Source: DATJNI01 sp035508275 (lineage in GTDB: Bacteria; Patescibacteriota; Saccharimonadia; Saccharimonadales; UBA4665). From it: a DNA stretch of 41,694 nucleotides. Position numbers and translations under genes: made by a program. The stretch's first letter is position 1; every line of letters starts with the position of its first letter. This document shows positions 8,348 to 15,293 of the stretch, in pieces. The notes below the pieces were generated by a model. The model saw only the letters and a program-made list of their open reading frames with translations, had not been told where the DNA came from and did not search any database. The stretch is taken from positions 1 to 41,694 of the forward strand of contig DATJNI010000015.1 of the NCBI GenBank assembly GCA_035508275.1, written 5' to 3'.

Positions 8348-9748
8348 TTATTCGTCGAAAGGCTCAGCGCCACCGAATATGTTATTGATGGCCTCCAGCT
8401 CTTTGTCTTTAGTAGAATCTTGTTTATGTGTAGGCTCTATTTTAACATCTTTTTTTAAGGTATTTGCGCTCACTTTGTACTCGATTTCAATATGTTGTCC
8501 ACTTAAGGAGTCGACAGTCTCGCTTAGCATCTTAAAGTTATTAGCTTCACTAATTCGTTTGACGTGGAACTCAAATTCAAAGGTAAGTGTTAGCTTATTA
8601 TCCTTTATCTCTGGTTTGGCCATCCTTACTACACTGTAAAGTGTGTTGTGCTTAGACTTTAGGTCCGAAAGAATGTCTAGCCAAAGATCATCGTCTAGAT
8701 CTTTCTTTTCTATCTTTTTTGGCTTTACTTCTACTTCTTTCTCTTGGATAGGCTCAGACTTCGAAATGGCAAGTGCAGGTGTTTCTAGAGAGCTGGCAGT
8801 CTCAATTAAGACAATCTCTAGGTAGCGGTTTGGGTCAAGAGAACTAGGTACTGATAAAAGCTTCTTTAAGAGGTCTAGTATTAGCGGGTTTTGTTTTGGC
8901 TTGTTATTTTTTAGTACTATATCGCGCAAGTTAGCGCTTATATCCTTAGCAATATACGCCGGTTGGTAGCCTTGGTCGTATAGACTTGAAAGTTGTTGGC
9001 TAAGTCTTGCTACGTTAGGCGTAGACAATGTTAGCTCAATAAGTTCTTCGATTGACTCCTTTGGTGGCATGCCGAGCATCTCGATAAGAGTACTCTCCGT
9101 TATTTTCTTGCTTTGTGATCTGGCCTGATCAAGCAGGCTTAGAGCGTCTCTTAGGCTGCCGCTACTATGCTGGGCAATTAGCTCAGTTGCTGGTGTGTCA
9201 ATATCTATCTTTTCCTTCTTTGCTATGGCCCCAAGTTGATCAATTATAGCGCTAGACGAGATTGGCCTAAAGGAGTAGCGCTGAGTCCGGCTAATAATGG
9301 TGTCGGGAAGCTTTTGTAGCTCAGTTGTAGCTAGAATAAAGATAACGTGGGCTGGTGGTTCCTCAAGGAGCTTAAGAAGAGCATTAAAAGCCTCCTTAGT
9401 TAACATGTGGACTTCGTCGATGATGTACACCTTATACTTAGAGCTGACCGGAGCCATATACGCCATTTCTCTTAGTTCTCTAATTTCGTCTATCCGGCGG
9501 TTGCTTGCAGCATCTATTTCAACAATGTCTATGTCTGAAGCGTCGTCTTGGTAAGCTAATTCGTTAACCTCGTGTGCTAAGATTCTAGCAACACTAGTTT
9601 TGCCTACTCCTCTCGGTCCGGTAAACAGATAGGCATGACTAATTTGGCCCTTAGTTAGGGCATTTTTTAGAGTCGACGTAATATGGTCTTGGCCGGCTAC
9701 CTCACTAAGCTTTTTTGGCCGGTATTTCCGATAAAGAGAAGTACTCAT
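8348..9748 (-). CDS. dnaX: DNA polymerase III gamma/tau subunit, without zinc module
   Basis: Clamp-loader ATPase of the replisome. The AAA+ core shows Walker A GPRGVGKTSVA near 43-53, DEVHMLTKEAFNALLK (Walker B and following helix), the ATTELQKLPDTIISR sensor region and the SRTQR arginine finger. Family members normally carry a four-cysteine zinc module between Walker A and the EIDAASN motif; here residues 57-76 contain no cysteine and are acidic instead. A C-terminal tail of about 120 residues (Lys/Glu-rich linker then a small domain) is shorter than E. coli tau. The TATAAT at 9761-9766 is only 12 nt from the ATG and there is no SD, so the mRNA may be nearly leaderless. Confidence 0.95.
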   Translation of the reverse strand: MSTSLYRKYRPKKLSEVAGQDHITSTLKNALTKGQISHAYLFTGPRGVGKTSVARILAHEVNELAYQDDASDIDIVEIDAASNRRIDEIRELREMAYMAPVSSKYKVYIIDEVHMLTKEAFNALLKLLEEPPAHVIFILATTELQKLPDTIISRTQRYSFRPISSSAIIDQLGAIAKKEKIDIDTPATELIAQHSSGSLRDALSLLDQARSQSKKITESTLIEMLGMPPKESIEELIELTLSTPNVARLSQQLSSLYDQGYQPAYIAKDISANLRDIVLKNNKPKQNPLILDLLKKLLSVPSSLDPNRYLEIVLIETASSLETPALAISKSEPIQEKEVEVKPKKIEKKDLDDDLWLDILSDLKSKHNTLYSVVRMAKPEIKDNKLTLTFEFEFHVKRISEANNFKMLSETVDSLSGQHIEIEYKVSANTLKKDVKIEPTHKQDSTKDKELEAINNIFGGAEPFDE

Positions 9749-9760
9749 AGCTACTTATCT

Positions 9761-9766
9761 ATTATA
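9761..9766 (-). promoter_or_regulatory. -10 box of dnaX
   Basis: A perfect TATAAT on the minus strand ends 12 nt before the dnaX ATG. No convincing -35 hexamer is visible 16-18 nt upstream. The predicted leader is about 5 nt. Confidence 0.55.
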
Positions 9767-9801
9767 CGTGAGCAGCACTTGATTATCTGTTGTACTTATT
9801 G

Positions 9802-10311
9802 CTAGAGAGCCGCTTCTAGGGCAGCCCACTCGGCATTTGATTCGTCTTCTGGTACGTTGACGCTAACCTGGTCACCAGGTTTAGCCTTAAAGTAGGTTAC
9901 GCTAGCAAGTAGTACTCGGTAGCGTTTTTCGTTAACATCTACGAAATAGTGTCCGTTCTCTAAGATGAGTGTGCCAACCACCTGTTTTCTGGGGATTGGA
10001 CCGATTTGCTTGTATAGGAAGGCGCCGTCGTCCGCGATAGTAAGCTTTAGTATGTCGCCTTGAACTAGCTTAGACTTGGAGGCATAGTTAGCTGGAACTG
10101 GGTAGGTTTTGCCGTCGCTACCTACCATGTTTTGACCGTCAAAGACACCTTCAATAACCTTACCCAACGCTTCTTCTCGGTTTACGGGCTTTATCTTTTC
10201 GTCGTCTCCTACCAAACTTATTAGTAGCTCATTGGCAGCAGCTAAGTTTGTTTCCGCCTCTTGGATTAAGGTTCTGAGTCGTTTTACCTGTTTGTCTGGA
10301 ACGTCTGGCAT
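9802..10311 (-). CDS. unknown conserved-looking protein with two beta-rich repeats
   Basis: I do not recognise this 169-residue protein. Residues 1-45 form a charged helix with heptad character (KQVKRLRTLIQEAETNLAAANELL). Two similar beta-rich units then follow. The first runs from GKVIEGVFDGQ to VQGDILKLTI, the second from VGTLILENGHYFVDV to KPGDQVSVNV; each ends in a polar-GD-hydrophobic strand like small barrel folds. The C-terminus is acidic. I chose ATG 10311, since upstream in-frame codons would cross the promoter at 10367-10395. Its place between rplL and dnaX hints at a housekeeping role, possibly RNA or ribosome binding, but that is a guess. Confidence 0.7.
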   Translation of the reverse strand: MPDVPDKQVKRLRTLIQEAETNLAAANELLISLVGDDEKIKPVNREEALGKVIEGVFDGQNMVGSDGKTYPVPANYASKSKLVQGDILKLTIADDGAFLYKQIGPIPRKQVVGTLILENGHYFVDVNEKRYRVLLASVTYFKAKPGDQVSVNVPEDESNAEWAALEAAL

Positions 10312-10366
10312 CTTTTGTCTCTCTATTAGTAAAGTGTTTTTATTGTGAGGTACACTTTGCCCCATA

Positions 10367-10395
10367 AAAATACCACGAACACTTGACAAAGTCAA
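10367..10395 (-). promoter_or_regulatory. promoter of the gene starting at 10311, with a 13-bp palindrome over the -35
   Basis: Minus-strand TTGACT (10390-10395), a 17-nt spacer, then TATTTT (10367-10372). The -35 sits in the palindrome TTGAC-ttt-GTCAA, which could be an operator. The predicted leader is about 48 nt and the region just before the ATG is purine-rich (gagagacaaaag). Confidence 0.6.
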
Positions 10396-10426
10396 AGTAT
10401 TGACAAGGGGTGTGGATAAAGGAGCT

Positions 10427-10813
10427 TTAGCTTAATTCAACAGTTGCGCCAGCGTCTTCTAGCGTCTTTTTGGCTGCTTCGGCGTCTTCCTTCTTAGCCT
10501 TCTCTAGAACTGGCTTTGGTGCACCGTCTACTATAGCCTTAGCTTCGCCAAGTCCAAGCCCAGTAATGTCCTTAACAGCCTTAATAACGGCTACTTTTTG
10601 GGCACCTGGATCCTTAAGTACAACGTCGTACTCAGCCTTTTCTTCACTAGCTGCACCTTCTTCGGCTGCGGCTGGTCCGGCTACGGCTACTGCAGCGGCT
10701 GCGGCTGGCTCAATGCCGTACTCATCTTTAAGTATGTTAGATAGGTCGTTTACTTCTAATACAGTTAAGTTAACTAGCTGTTCTGCGATCTTCTTTAAGT
10801 CTTTTTCTGCCAT
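10427..10813 (-). CDS. rplL: 50S ribosomal protein L7/L12
   Basis: Stalk protein that recruits translational GTPases. The N-terminal dimerisation helices are followed by an Ala-rich hinge (AAAAAVAVAGPAAAEEG). The C-terminal domain shows FDVVL-type EYDVVLKDPGAQKVAVIK, then GLGLGEAKAIVDGAPKPV and the end GATVELS. It has 128 residues, typical. It follows rplJ by about 24 nt. rpoB and rpoC, which usually come next, are absent; the unknown gene at 9802-10311 has its own promoter. Confidence 0.97.
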   Translation of the reverse strand: MAEKDLKKIAEQLVNLTVLEVNDLSNILKDEYGIEPAAAAAVAVAGPAAAEEGAASEEKAEYDVVLKDPGAQKVAVIKAVKDITGLGLGEAKAIVDGAPKPVLEKAKKEDAEAAKKTLEDAGATVELS

Positions 10814-10836
10814 TTCTTGTCCTTTCTTAAGTTATG

Positions 10837-11358
10837 TTAATTACTTGCTTTAGCTTCTAAGCCCTTAATTACGTAGCTTAGGTTGTTAAGTCCGCTGGTA
10901 GCGGAACGTATGGGTGAGTTTAAGGTGTTAATTACGCCTGCAATAAGCTGATTCTTGCCAGGTAGGCTGGCTAGAGACTTGACGCTATCGGCATCCAGAA
11001 ATTCACCCTGCTCGTTAATTGCCCCGACAAAGACCAGATTAGGGTTTTTCTTAGCGAAGTTATTTAGTGCCTGGGCGGCAGCAACTTCGTCAGAATCGTT
11101 AAAAGCGTAGAGTATCATGCCCTCTAGCGGTGATGTGTCTATATCTTTAAGTTTGTCGGACTGTTTTAGAGCCTGTTTTACTAATCTGTTTTTTATAACT
11201 TTAAGCCTTGTGCCGTTTTCTTTGGCATCACGTCTTAAAGTTTGAAACTCTTTGACCTCTATACCTTGGTATTTGGCAAGAACTGTCATCTTAGAGCTAT
11301 CTAAAAGCTCTTTAGTTTCATCTATTACTGATGTCTTCTTTGCTTTAGTTAAAGCCAT
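10837..11358 (-). CDS. rplJ: 50S ribosomal protein L10
   Basis: Base of the ribosomal stalk, carrying L7/L12 dimers. The 173-residue protein shows the family opening ALTKAKKTSVIDETKELL, then ILAKYQG-like VLAKYQGIEVKEFQTLR, and RLVKQALKQSD. Its C-terminal helix (LNNLSYVIKGLEAK) binds L7/L12. The gene is headed by a structured leader at 11435-11529 that resembles the known L10 autoregulatory leader and ends in an intrinsic terminator, so L10-dependent attenuation is likely. A GGAG SD lies about 10 nt upstream of the ATG. Confidence 0.96.
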   Translation of the reverse strand: MALTKAKKTSVIDETKELLDSSKMTVLAKYQGIEVKEFQTLRRDAKENGTRLKVIKNRLVKQALKQSDKLKDIDTSPLEGMILYAFNDSDEVAAAQALNNFAKKNPNLVFVGAINEQGEFLDADSVKSLASLPGKNQLIAGVINTLNSPIRSATSGLNNLSYVIKGLEAKASN

Positions 11359-11434
11359 AGACTTTATGCTCCTATTAGTTTCGCTCTAAGGTTACTTTCG
11401 ACCTTAAGATACCTTATTTAGCTGCCTATAAATT

Positions 11435-11457
11435 AAAAAATCTCTGGATAACCAAAG
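11435..11457 (-). terminator. intrinsic terminator (attenuator) in the rplJ leader
   Basis: The minus-strand hairpin CTTTGG-TTAT-CCAGAG (11442-11457, six pairs including one G-U) is followed by ATTTTTT (11435-11441). It lies between the L10-type leader and rplJ, so it must be read through to express rplJL. TTTGGT in its 5' arm is complementary to ACCAAA (11505-11510) in the upstream leader loop, a possible antiterminator. Confidence 0.7.
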
Positions 11458-11479
11458 ACTTTATGCACTTTAGATACAT

Positions 11480-11529
11480 TTACCTTGGCGACATAATTAA
11501 GACTTTTGGTCCGTCGCTGTCTTCGGCAA
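11480..11529 (-). promoter_or_regulatory. L10-type ribosomal protein leader
   Basis: In the minus-strand transcript TTGCC (11525-11529) pairs with GGTAA (11480-11484, one wobble), and an inner stem GCGAC/GTCGC is separated from it by the asymmetric loop GAAGACA/CAA, a kink-turn-like arrangement. This matches the general shape of the known L10 leader bound by the L10(L12)4 complex. The GAAGACAGC core also recurs in such leaders. The structure was folded by eye. Confidence 0.7.
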
Positions 11530-11539
11530 CTTAATAAGT

Positions 11540-11568
11540 ATTTTACACTACTTCGGTGGAAGTTTCAA
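11540..11568 (-). promoter_or_regulatory. rplJL promoter
   Basis: Minus-strand TTGAAA (11563-11568), a 17-nt spacer, then TAAAAT (11540-11545). The predicted start, near 11533, falls just ahead of the L10-type leader. The promoter overlaps the last codons of the 124-residue gene. Confidence 0.7.
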
Positions 11569-11917
11569 ATACAACTACACCTAAGTGCCCCAACTTCTCT
11601 AGAGGTATGTCTCTTTTTAAAGCATTTGCTACTTCATCTTCCCTATGAGATTCAGTTACACCGTTATCTCCGGAAAGTATATGTATCGTTTTGCCACCAA
11701 GTTCTTTTATGGTTATTTCTTTATGTATAACTCTAGCATCTACTGTGCTAGTAGGATCCAATTCGCTAGTATCGAATACGTAGCGAAGTATTCCTTGCGC
11801 GTCCCGCATTACGTAAGGATTGCCACTGCCATCTCTTTTTAGACGCCTGTTCTCAATGCGGCTTTTTGCGCTAGAAAAGTTACTTGTGCGCTCTGGTTGA
11901 AATCTTCTTGGTAACAA
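11543..11917 (-). CDS. unknown 124-residue protein behind an attenuator-like leader
   Basis: I do not recognise this protein. It has a basic N-terminus (about residues 1-30, Arg-rich), a central beta-rich part (NPYVMRDAQGILRYVFDTS) and a C-terminal half with IKELGGKTIHILSGDNGVTES and VVVFETSTEVV. It is soluble, with no membrane segment. The start is TTG 11917 with AAGGAG about 10 nt upstream; no ATG lies near. The SD begins directly after the T-tract of the terminator at 11940-11968, so expression must depend on readthrough or antitermination. It lies between the tmk-thyX fusion and rplJ. Confidence 0.65.
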   Translation of the reverse strand: MLPRRFQPERTSNFSSAKSRIENRRLKRDGSGNPYVMRDAQGILRYVFDTSELDPTSTVDARVIHKEITIKELGGKTIHILSGDNGVTESHREDEVANALKRDIPLEKLGHLGVVVFETSTEVV

Positions 11918-11939
11918 CTTAAAAAGTCTCCTTATAAAT

Positions 11940-11968
11940 AAAAAAACCCGCTGTTTTTTGTCAGCGGG
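11940..11968 (-). terminator. strong intrinsic terminator after tmk-thyX and before the 124-residue gene
   Basis: On the minus strand CCCGCTG pairs perfectly with CAGCGGG (11947-11953 with 11962-11968) across an eight-nucleotide loop, followed by seven T (11940-11946). It lies 138 nt beyond the fusion gene's stop and about 23 nt before the TTG of the next gene. Confidence 0.9.
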
Positions 11969-12012
11969 ACGTTGATTTAGTGCTAAAAAAATACAATTCC
12001 CGCGTTTAGCGG
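11947..12012 (-). promoter_or_regulatory. attenuator-like leader with mutually exclusive hairpins
   Basis: In minus-strand RNA order there are four elements: CCGC (12009-12012), GCGGGA (11998-12003), TCCCGC (11964-11969) and the distal terminator arm CAGCGGG (11947-11953). Elements 1 and 2 form a small hairpin, 3 and 4 form the terminator, and 2 with 3 can form a six-pair antiterminator. This 1:2, 2:3, 3:4 layout is typical of attenuators. No known riboswitch class was recognised. Folded by eye. Confidence 0.5.
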
Positions 12013-12105
12013 AGAGATAGCCCCTTTAGAATCATATCTATTTTAATCACGATTCTTATTTTGCACTACGAATGCTTTGCTTGTCAAGAAGGAGGAGTTA
12101 GCTGG

Positions 12106-14412
12106 CTATTTCTTAAGCTTGCTTAACTTGTACTGGGTGTACCTCTCGGCAGCTAGTCTAGTTAGCTTAGGGTCCTCATCTGAATTTACAAAAATCATTC
12201 CTTCTGCTATTAGTGGATGAACTTCTGCCAGTTTTTCATGCATTTGTCTTACTAGTTTGCGGTATCCGGGGTGTCCCTGAGGAGTTGTTCTTAGTTCGTG
12301 AAGGTGAAAGGCTTCTCTAGCGTTATATGTAATCTTCCAACGCATCTTGTTGCCTAACAGGGTCGCATACTGGGCTTCTAGCGCATAACCGGCATCATTT
12401 AGCACGCTGTGCAGTTTCAGGGATATGTCGAAGCATTCCTCAAAGATATCGCTGAGTCCAGCGTCTTCAATCAACTTCGGTATTTCGTAGCCGTATCTTG
12501 GTGTTAAGAACTGCCACTGTAAGTCATCAACCATTCGGTGCCGCTGTAAATCTCTAAAGATGCCATAATCGCAGATAATGTCCCAGCTGTAGTGGGCTTT
12601 TTCTAGGGCTCGACCGGGTTTTTGCCTTCTGTTAAGACGTTCGCCAAAGTATGTTTTAAAGGCTTCAGCTTTTTTGTCGTATGTCCAAGTATTTACTTCG
12701 TTCTGTATTTCCTCTAAAGAGAGGTTGCTGTGCTCGTATAGCATGTCGGCAACTAGTAGCATTTCGTTCTTTGGCCAATAGTCGATTAGGTTGATTGGCT
12801 CTTCAAAGTTAGAGGAGTGTACGGCTTTAATATTGTCGGCCGTAAACTTCCTAACACTTGCGTAAGTGTTCGCTCGGTAAGCAATCATGGCGCCGCCGCG
12901 TTCAGGCTTGTCGGCCCTTTCTAGATACATGGGTATGACTTTTCGGGCTTCTTCTAGTATCTTAGCGCCAGTTTCACTGGCTTCAAGTAGCTCGTCGCTC
13001 GTCAGATGCATTATTAGTGACTCTATAGCTTGACCCGAGGCATATATGCCGACAGTGGACTTAGTTGCAACCGGTAGAACATGCCTAGCAGCGTCACAAG
13101 CCTGAGCCCGAGTTGCGCCCTTCCAGGCTATGTCTCTTTCTTTTTCAGGAGTGTCAGAGTTTTTACGGACATAGTCAGTTAGCTGCCGGACCATCTTTGA
13201 GTAGTTATCGAAGATTAAATCTATGTCGGCAATAAACTGTCTCTTAATTGCGGGCTTAAGGTTCTTAGGTACAAAGTATTTATACTTACCATCCTTGTCT
13301 TTTTGATCAAAGTAAATATAGCGAGTAGATTGTTCTAGATAAGAGGCCAGACGGCCCCATTCAAGCTTTTTAGTCAGTAAGTTAGAAGCATTCTCAACGA
13401 CAATATGTATACCGCCAAGTTGCTGAACAGAATCATCGCCATAGGCGGTAATAATGCGTTTTAGTAGCTCGCTGTCCTTTTCTGCTTTACCGGCAAATTC
13501 GTCTAGGATAGTTACCCGCATATCGTCGCCTCGCCGACTTAACCTAGCCATGGCAGCGGCTATTGTTACTGGACTGAGGCGGTCGTTAAAGCCGTAAACA
13601 TTGCTTTCTGGGTTAGTCACGGAACTACGCAAAAAGTCCCAGCCCTTTTCGGTAATCGTAATCTGGTCCTCGTCTTTCGTTAGATATACTTCGTCAATTT
13701 GGTTTTTGTCTAGCTTCTGGCTTTGACTGCTAATGATTTCTTTTATGGCTGTAGGTTCAGAGGACTTTTGCGGCAAGGCTTTATCCCTCCTAGCTAGAGT
13801 CTTAGCTACTAGGTTCCAAATTTCCTTGGTTACCTCTTCCTCTGGAGCTGTAGCAAATACCACTGGGTAGCCACGCTGTTTCGCCTCCCAAAGGTAACCC
13901 GCTCTGACTCTTTCCAAAAAGGCATCATCAAGTTTATCGAAGCGCTCACCAGTTAATCTTTTCTTTAGTCTTTCTCTAAGCACATTAACAGGAGCATCGA
14001 GGACTATGGTTAAATCTGGCTCCATGTCACCAACGGCAAAGCTAATAATTGAGTTTATGGCGCTGTAGTCAGGCACATCGCCGCGCCCATAGTATTGAAT
14101 CGCTAGAGTTGTAAGGTAATTGCGATCTACTATGCAGTTTACGCCGGCGTTAAGACTTTCTTTAATGACGCTAAGACTTTGTGAGCGGGCAGCATTGTAT
14201 AGTAATACCTCGGTTTTAGTATTCATGGGATAGTGAGGGTCCTGCGTTAAATGCCTGATTGCTCTAGCCGTTAAATCACTCTGACTATCGGGCTCGCGTA
14301 GGTTTCTAACCGGTAGATTGGCTTCATGAAGCCTCCTAACTAACTCGTGTAGTTGCGTGGTCTTGCCAGCGCCCTCTGGACCTTCAAAAACAATATACTT
14401 GCCTCTAGTCAT
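12106..14412 (-). CDS. fused thymidylate kinase and tandem ThyX-type thymidylate synthase
   Basis: A 768-residue protein that appears to join two successive steps of dTTP synthesis. Residues 1-205 are a complete dTMP kinase: P-loop GPEGAGKTT (11-19), DR at 96-97, and the lid near LTGERFDK (153-160). After a linker (206-240) come two flavin-dependent ThyX-like halves. The first (about 241-500) has EWGRLASYLEQSTRY (351-365) and AARHVLP (441-447). The second (about 545-768) has QRHRMVDDLQ (623-632) and AREAFHLHELRTT (698-710). Canonical ThyX holds RHR and the following S..EQSxRY in one motif; here they are divided between the halves. Tandem ThyX of about 530 residues is known from Chlamydia; the fused kinase is the odd part. 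The start overlaps the dcd stop by 8 nt. Confidence 0.88.
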   Translation of the reverse strand: MTRGKYIVFEGPEGAGKTTQLHELVRRLHEANLPVRNLREPDSQSDLTARAIRHLTQDPHYPMNTKTEVLLYNAARSQSLSVIKESLNAGVNCIVDRNYLTTLAIQYYGRGDVPDYSAINSIISFAVGDMEPDLTIVLDAPVNVLRERLKKRLTGERFDKLDDAFLERVRAGYLWEAKQRGYPVVFATAPEEEVTKEIWNLVAKTLARRDKALPQKSSEPTAIKEIISSQSQKLDKNQIDEVYLTKDEDQITITEKGWDFLRSSVTNPESNVYGFNDRLSPVTIAAAMARLSRRGDDMRVTILDEFAGKAEKDSELLKRIITAYGDDSVQQLGGIHIVVENASNLLTKKLEWGRLASYLEQSTRYIYFDQKDKDGKYKYFVPKNLKPAIKRQFIADIDLIFDNYSKMVRQLTDYVRKNSDTPEKERDIAWKGATRAQACDAARHVLPVATKSTVGIYASGQAIESLIMHLTSDELLEASETGAKILEEARKVIPMYLERADKPERGGAMIAYRANTYASVRKFTADNIKAVHSSNFEEPINLIDYWPKNEMLLVADMLYEHSNLSLEEIQNEVNTWTYDKKAEAFKTYFGERLNRRQKPGRALEKAHYSWDIICDYGIFRDLQRHRMVDDLQWQFLTPRYGYEIPKLIEDAGLSDIFEECFDISLKLHSVLNDAGYALEAQYATLLGNKMRWKITYNAREAFHLHELRTTPQGHPGYRKLVRQMHEKLAEVHPLIAEGMIFVNSDEDPKLTRLAAERYTQYKLSKLKK

Positions 14413-15118
14413 AAGCCAGTCCTTCTATCTTTTTTGGCATTGAACGCCTATCTCTGTAGGCTTTAGGAAGCATTAAGTCAGGTGACCAGGTTTGAATGAT
14501 CATATCGAGATTGGAGCCGGTCTGGTACTTGCCGCTAAAACCGTCGTGCCTACCTTCGCCGTATGTACCTTCAACTTCTCCTGTTTCTAAAAAGATAGCC
14601 TGAGCTATTCTTTCGCCGACAGGCAGCAAAACAGTTTCTCTCTCGTTTAAGTTATAGATCTCTAGAGTAAGTCTATTAATGTAGCCTGGATCAACCCAGC
14701 CGGCATCAAAGCAAACGGCAATGCCATTTCGGCCCCAACTGGAGCGTGACTTTATTTCGTAAGCGCCTGGTGGTTTAATTCCGAAAAATTCGTGGGTGTG
14801 CCCTAGTATCCTCTCTCCTGGTTTCAAGCTAATAACTGGGTGGTCTGGAGGAATATTATTAACCATCTGAAAGTTATTTAGTCGGCACCACTGTTCATGA
14901 GGCATGGCTTTATATGGGCCATCAAAGTAGCGCTCAACGTCTTGAGGATCAAAGGGATTGTAAATTGTTTTTTCATTCATCCGCTCAATACGGTAGTAGT
15001 AATATCCCAGCGTAACGTCGAGGCTAGCGTGAGAAATGTGCATTGGGTCAAAGGGGTGGCAAACAATATGCCCATTTTCTATTGCCCCTCGTATTTGTTT
15101 ATTGCTATAGACCGACAC
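14405..15118 (-). CDS. dcd: dCTP deaminase (dUTPase superfamily)
   Basis: Converts dCTP to dUTP (or to dUMP if bifunctional), feeding dUMP to ThyX. The 237-residue trimer-type fold shows the substrate-binding RSSWGRNGIAV, the glycine turn DAGWVDPGYINRLTLEIYN with the Glu of LEI as catalytic candidate, PVGERIAQAIF, and the C-terminal SGKYQ loop. It is longer than the usual 190 residues because of an insert near 60-80 and a C-terminal tail. The start is GTG 15118, with a purine-rich GGGAGAGG rather far upstream. Its stop overlaps the tmk-thyX start, making a dTTP module. Monofunctional or bifunctional activity cannot be told by eye. Confidence 0.85.
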   Translation of the reverse strand: MSVYSNKQIRGAIENGHIVCHPFDPMHISHASLDVTLGYYYYRIERMNEKTIYNPFDPQDVERYFDGPYKAMPHEQWCRLNNFQMVNNIPPDHPVISLKPGERILGHTHEFFGIKPPGAYEIKSRSSWGRNGIAVCFDAGWVDPGYINRLTLEIYNLNERETVLLPVGERIAQAIFLETGEVEGTYGEGRHDGFSGKYQTGSNLDMIIQTWSPDLMLPKAYRDRRSMPKKIEGLAYD

Positions 15119-15158
15119 TGGCTTTTGACACCTCTCCCTCGCTCAAATCTTTACCATT

Positions 15159-15187
15159 ATTCTAAAGAGTACAGACAAAATGAGCAA
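15159..15187 (-). promoter_or_regulatory. likely promoter of dcd and tmk-thyX
   Basis: Minus-strand TTGCTC (15182-15187), a 17-nt spacer, and TAGAAT (15159-15164), about 40 nt before the GTG. The 175-nt space to the divergent gene at 15294 holds this promoter, the other gene's -10 box and AT-rich filler. I see nothing else in it. Confidence 0.5.
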
Positions 15188-15276
15188 GCATAATAATATT
15201 GTAATTTTTTTTGCAAGAATTGGTTATAAATAGCTTTTTAGCTTATGCTTTAATTTAATAACAGCAAATTTTTAGG

Positions 15277-15282
15277 TATAGT
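15277..15282 (+). promoter_or_regulatory. -10 box of the MprF-like gene
   Basis: TATAGT ends 11 nt before the ATG at 15294. The -35 region is poor. The predicted leader is about 4 nt. Confidence 0.45.
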
Positions 15283-15293
15283 ATCTAGAAGAA

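Noticed and set aside
12085..12100. Strong SD-like AAGGAGGAG on the plus strand
   Set aside because: No open frame of any length follows on that strand; it lies at the 3' end of the minus-strand fusion gene.
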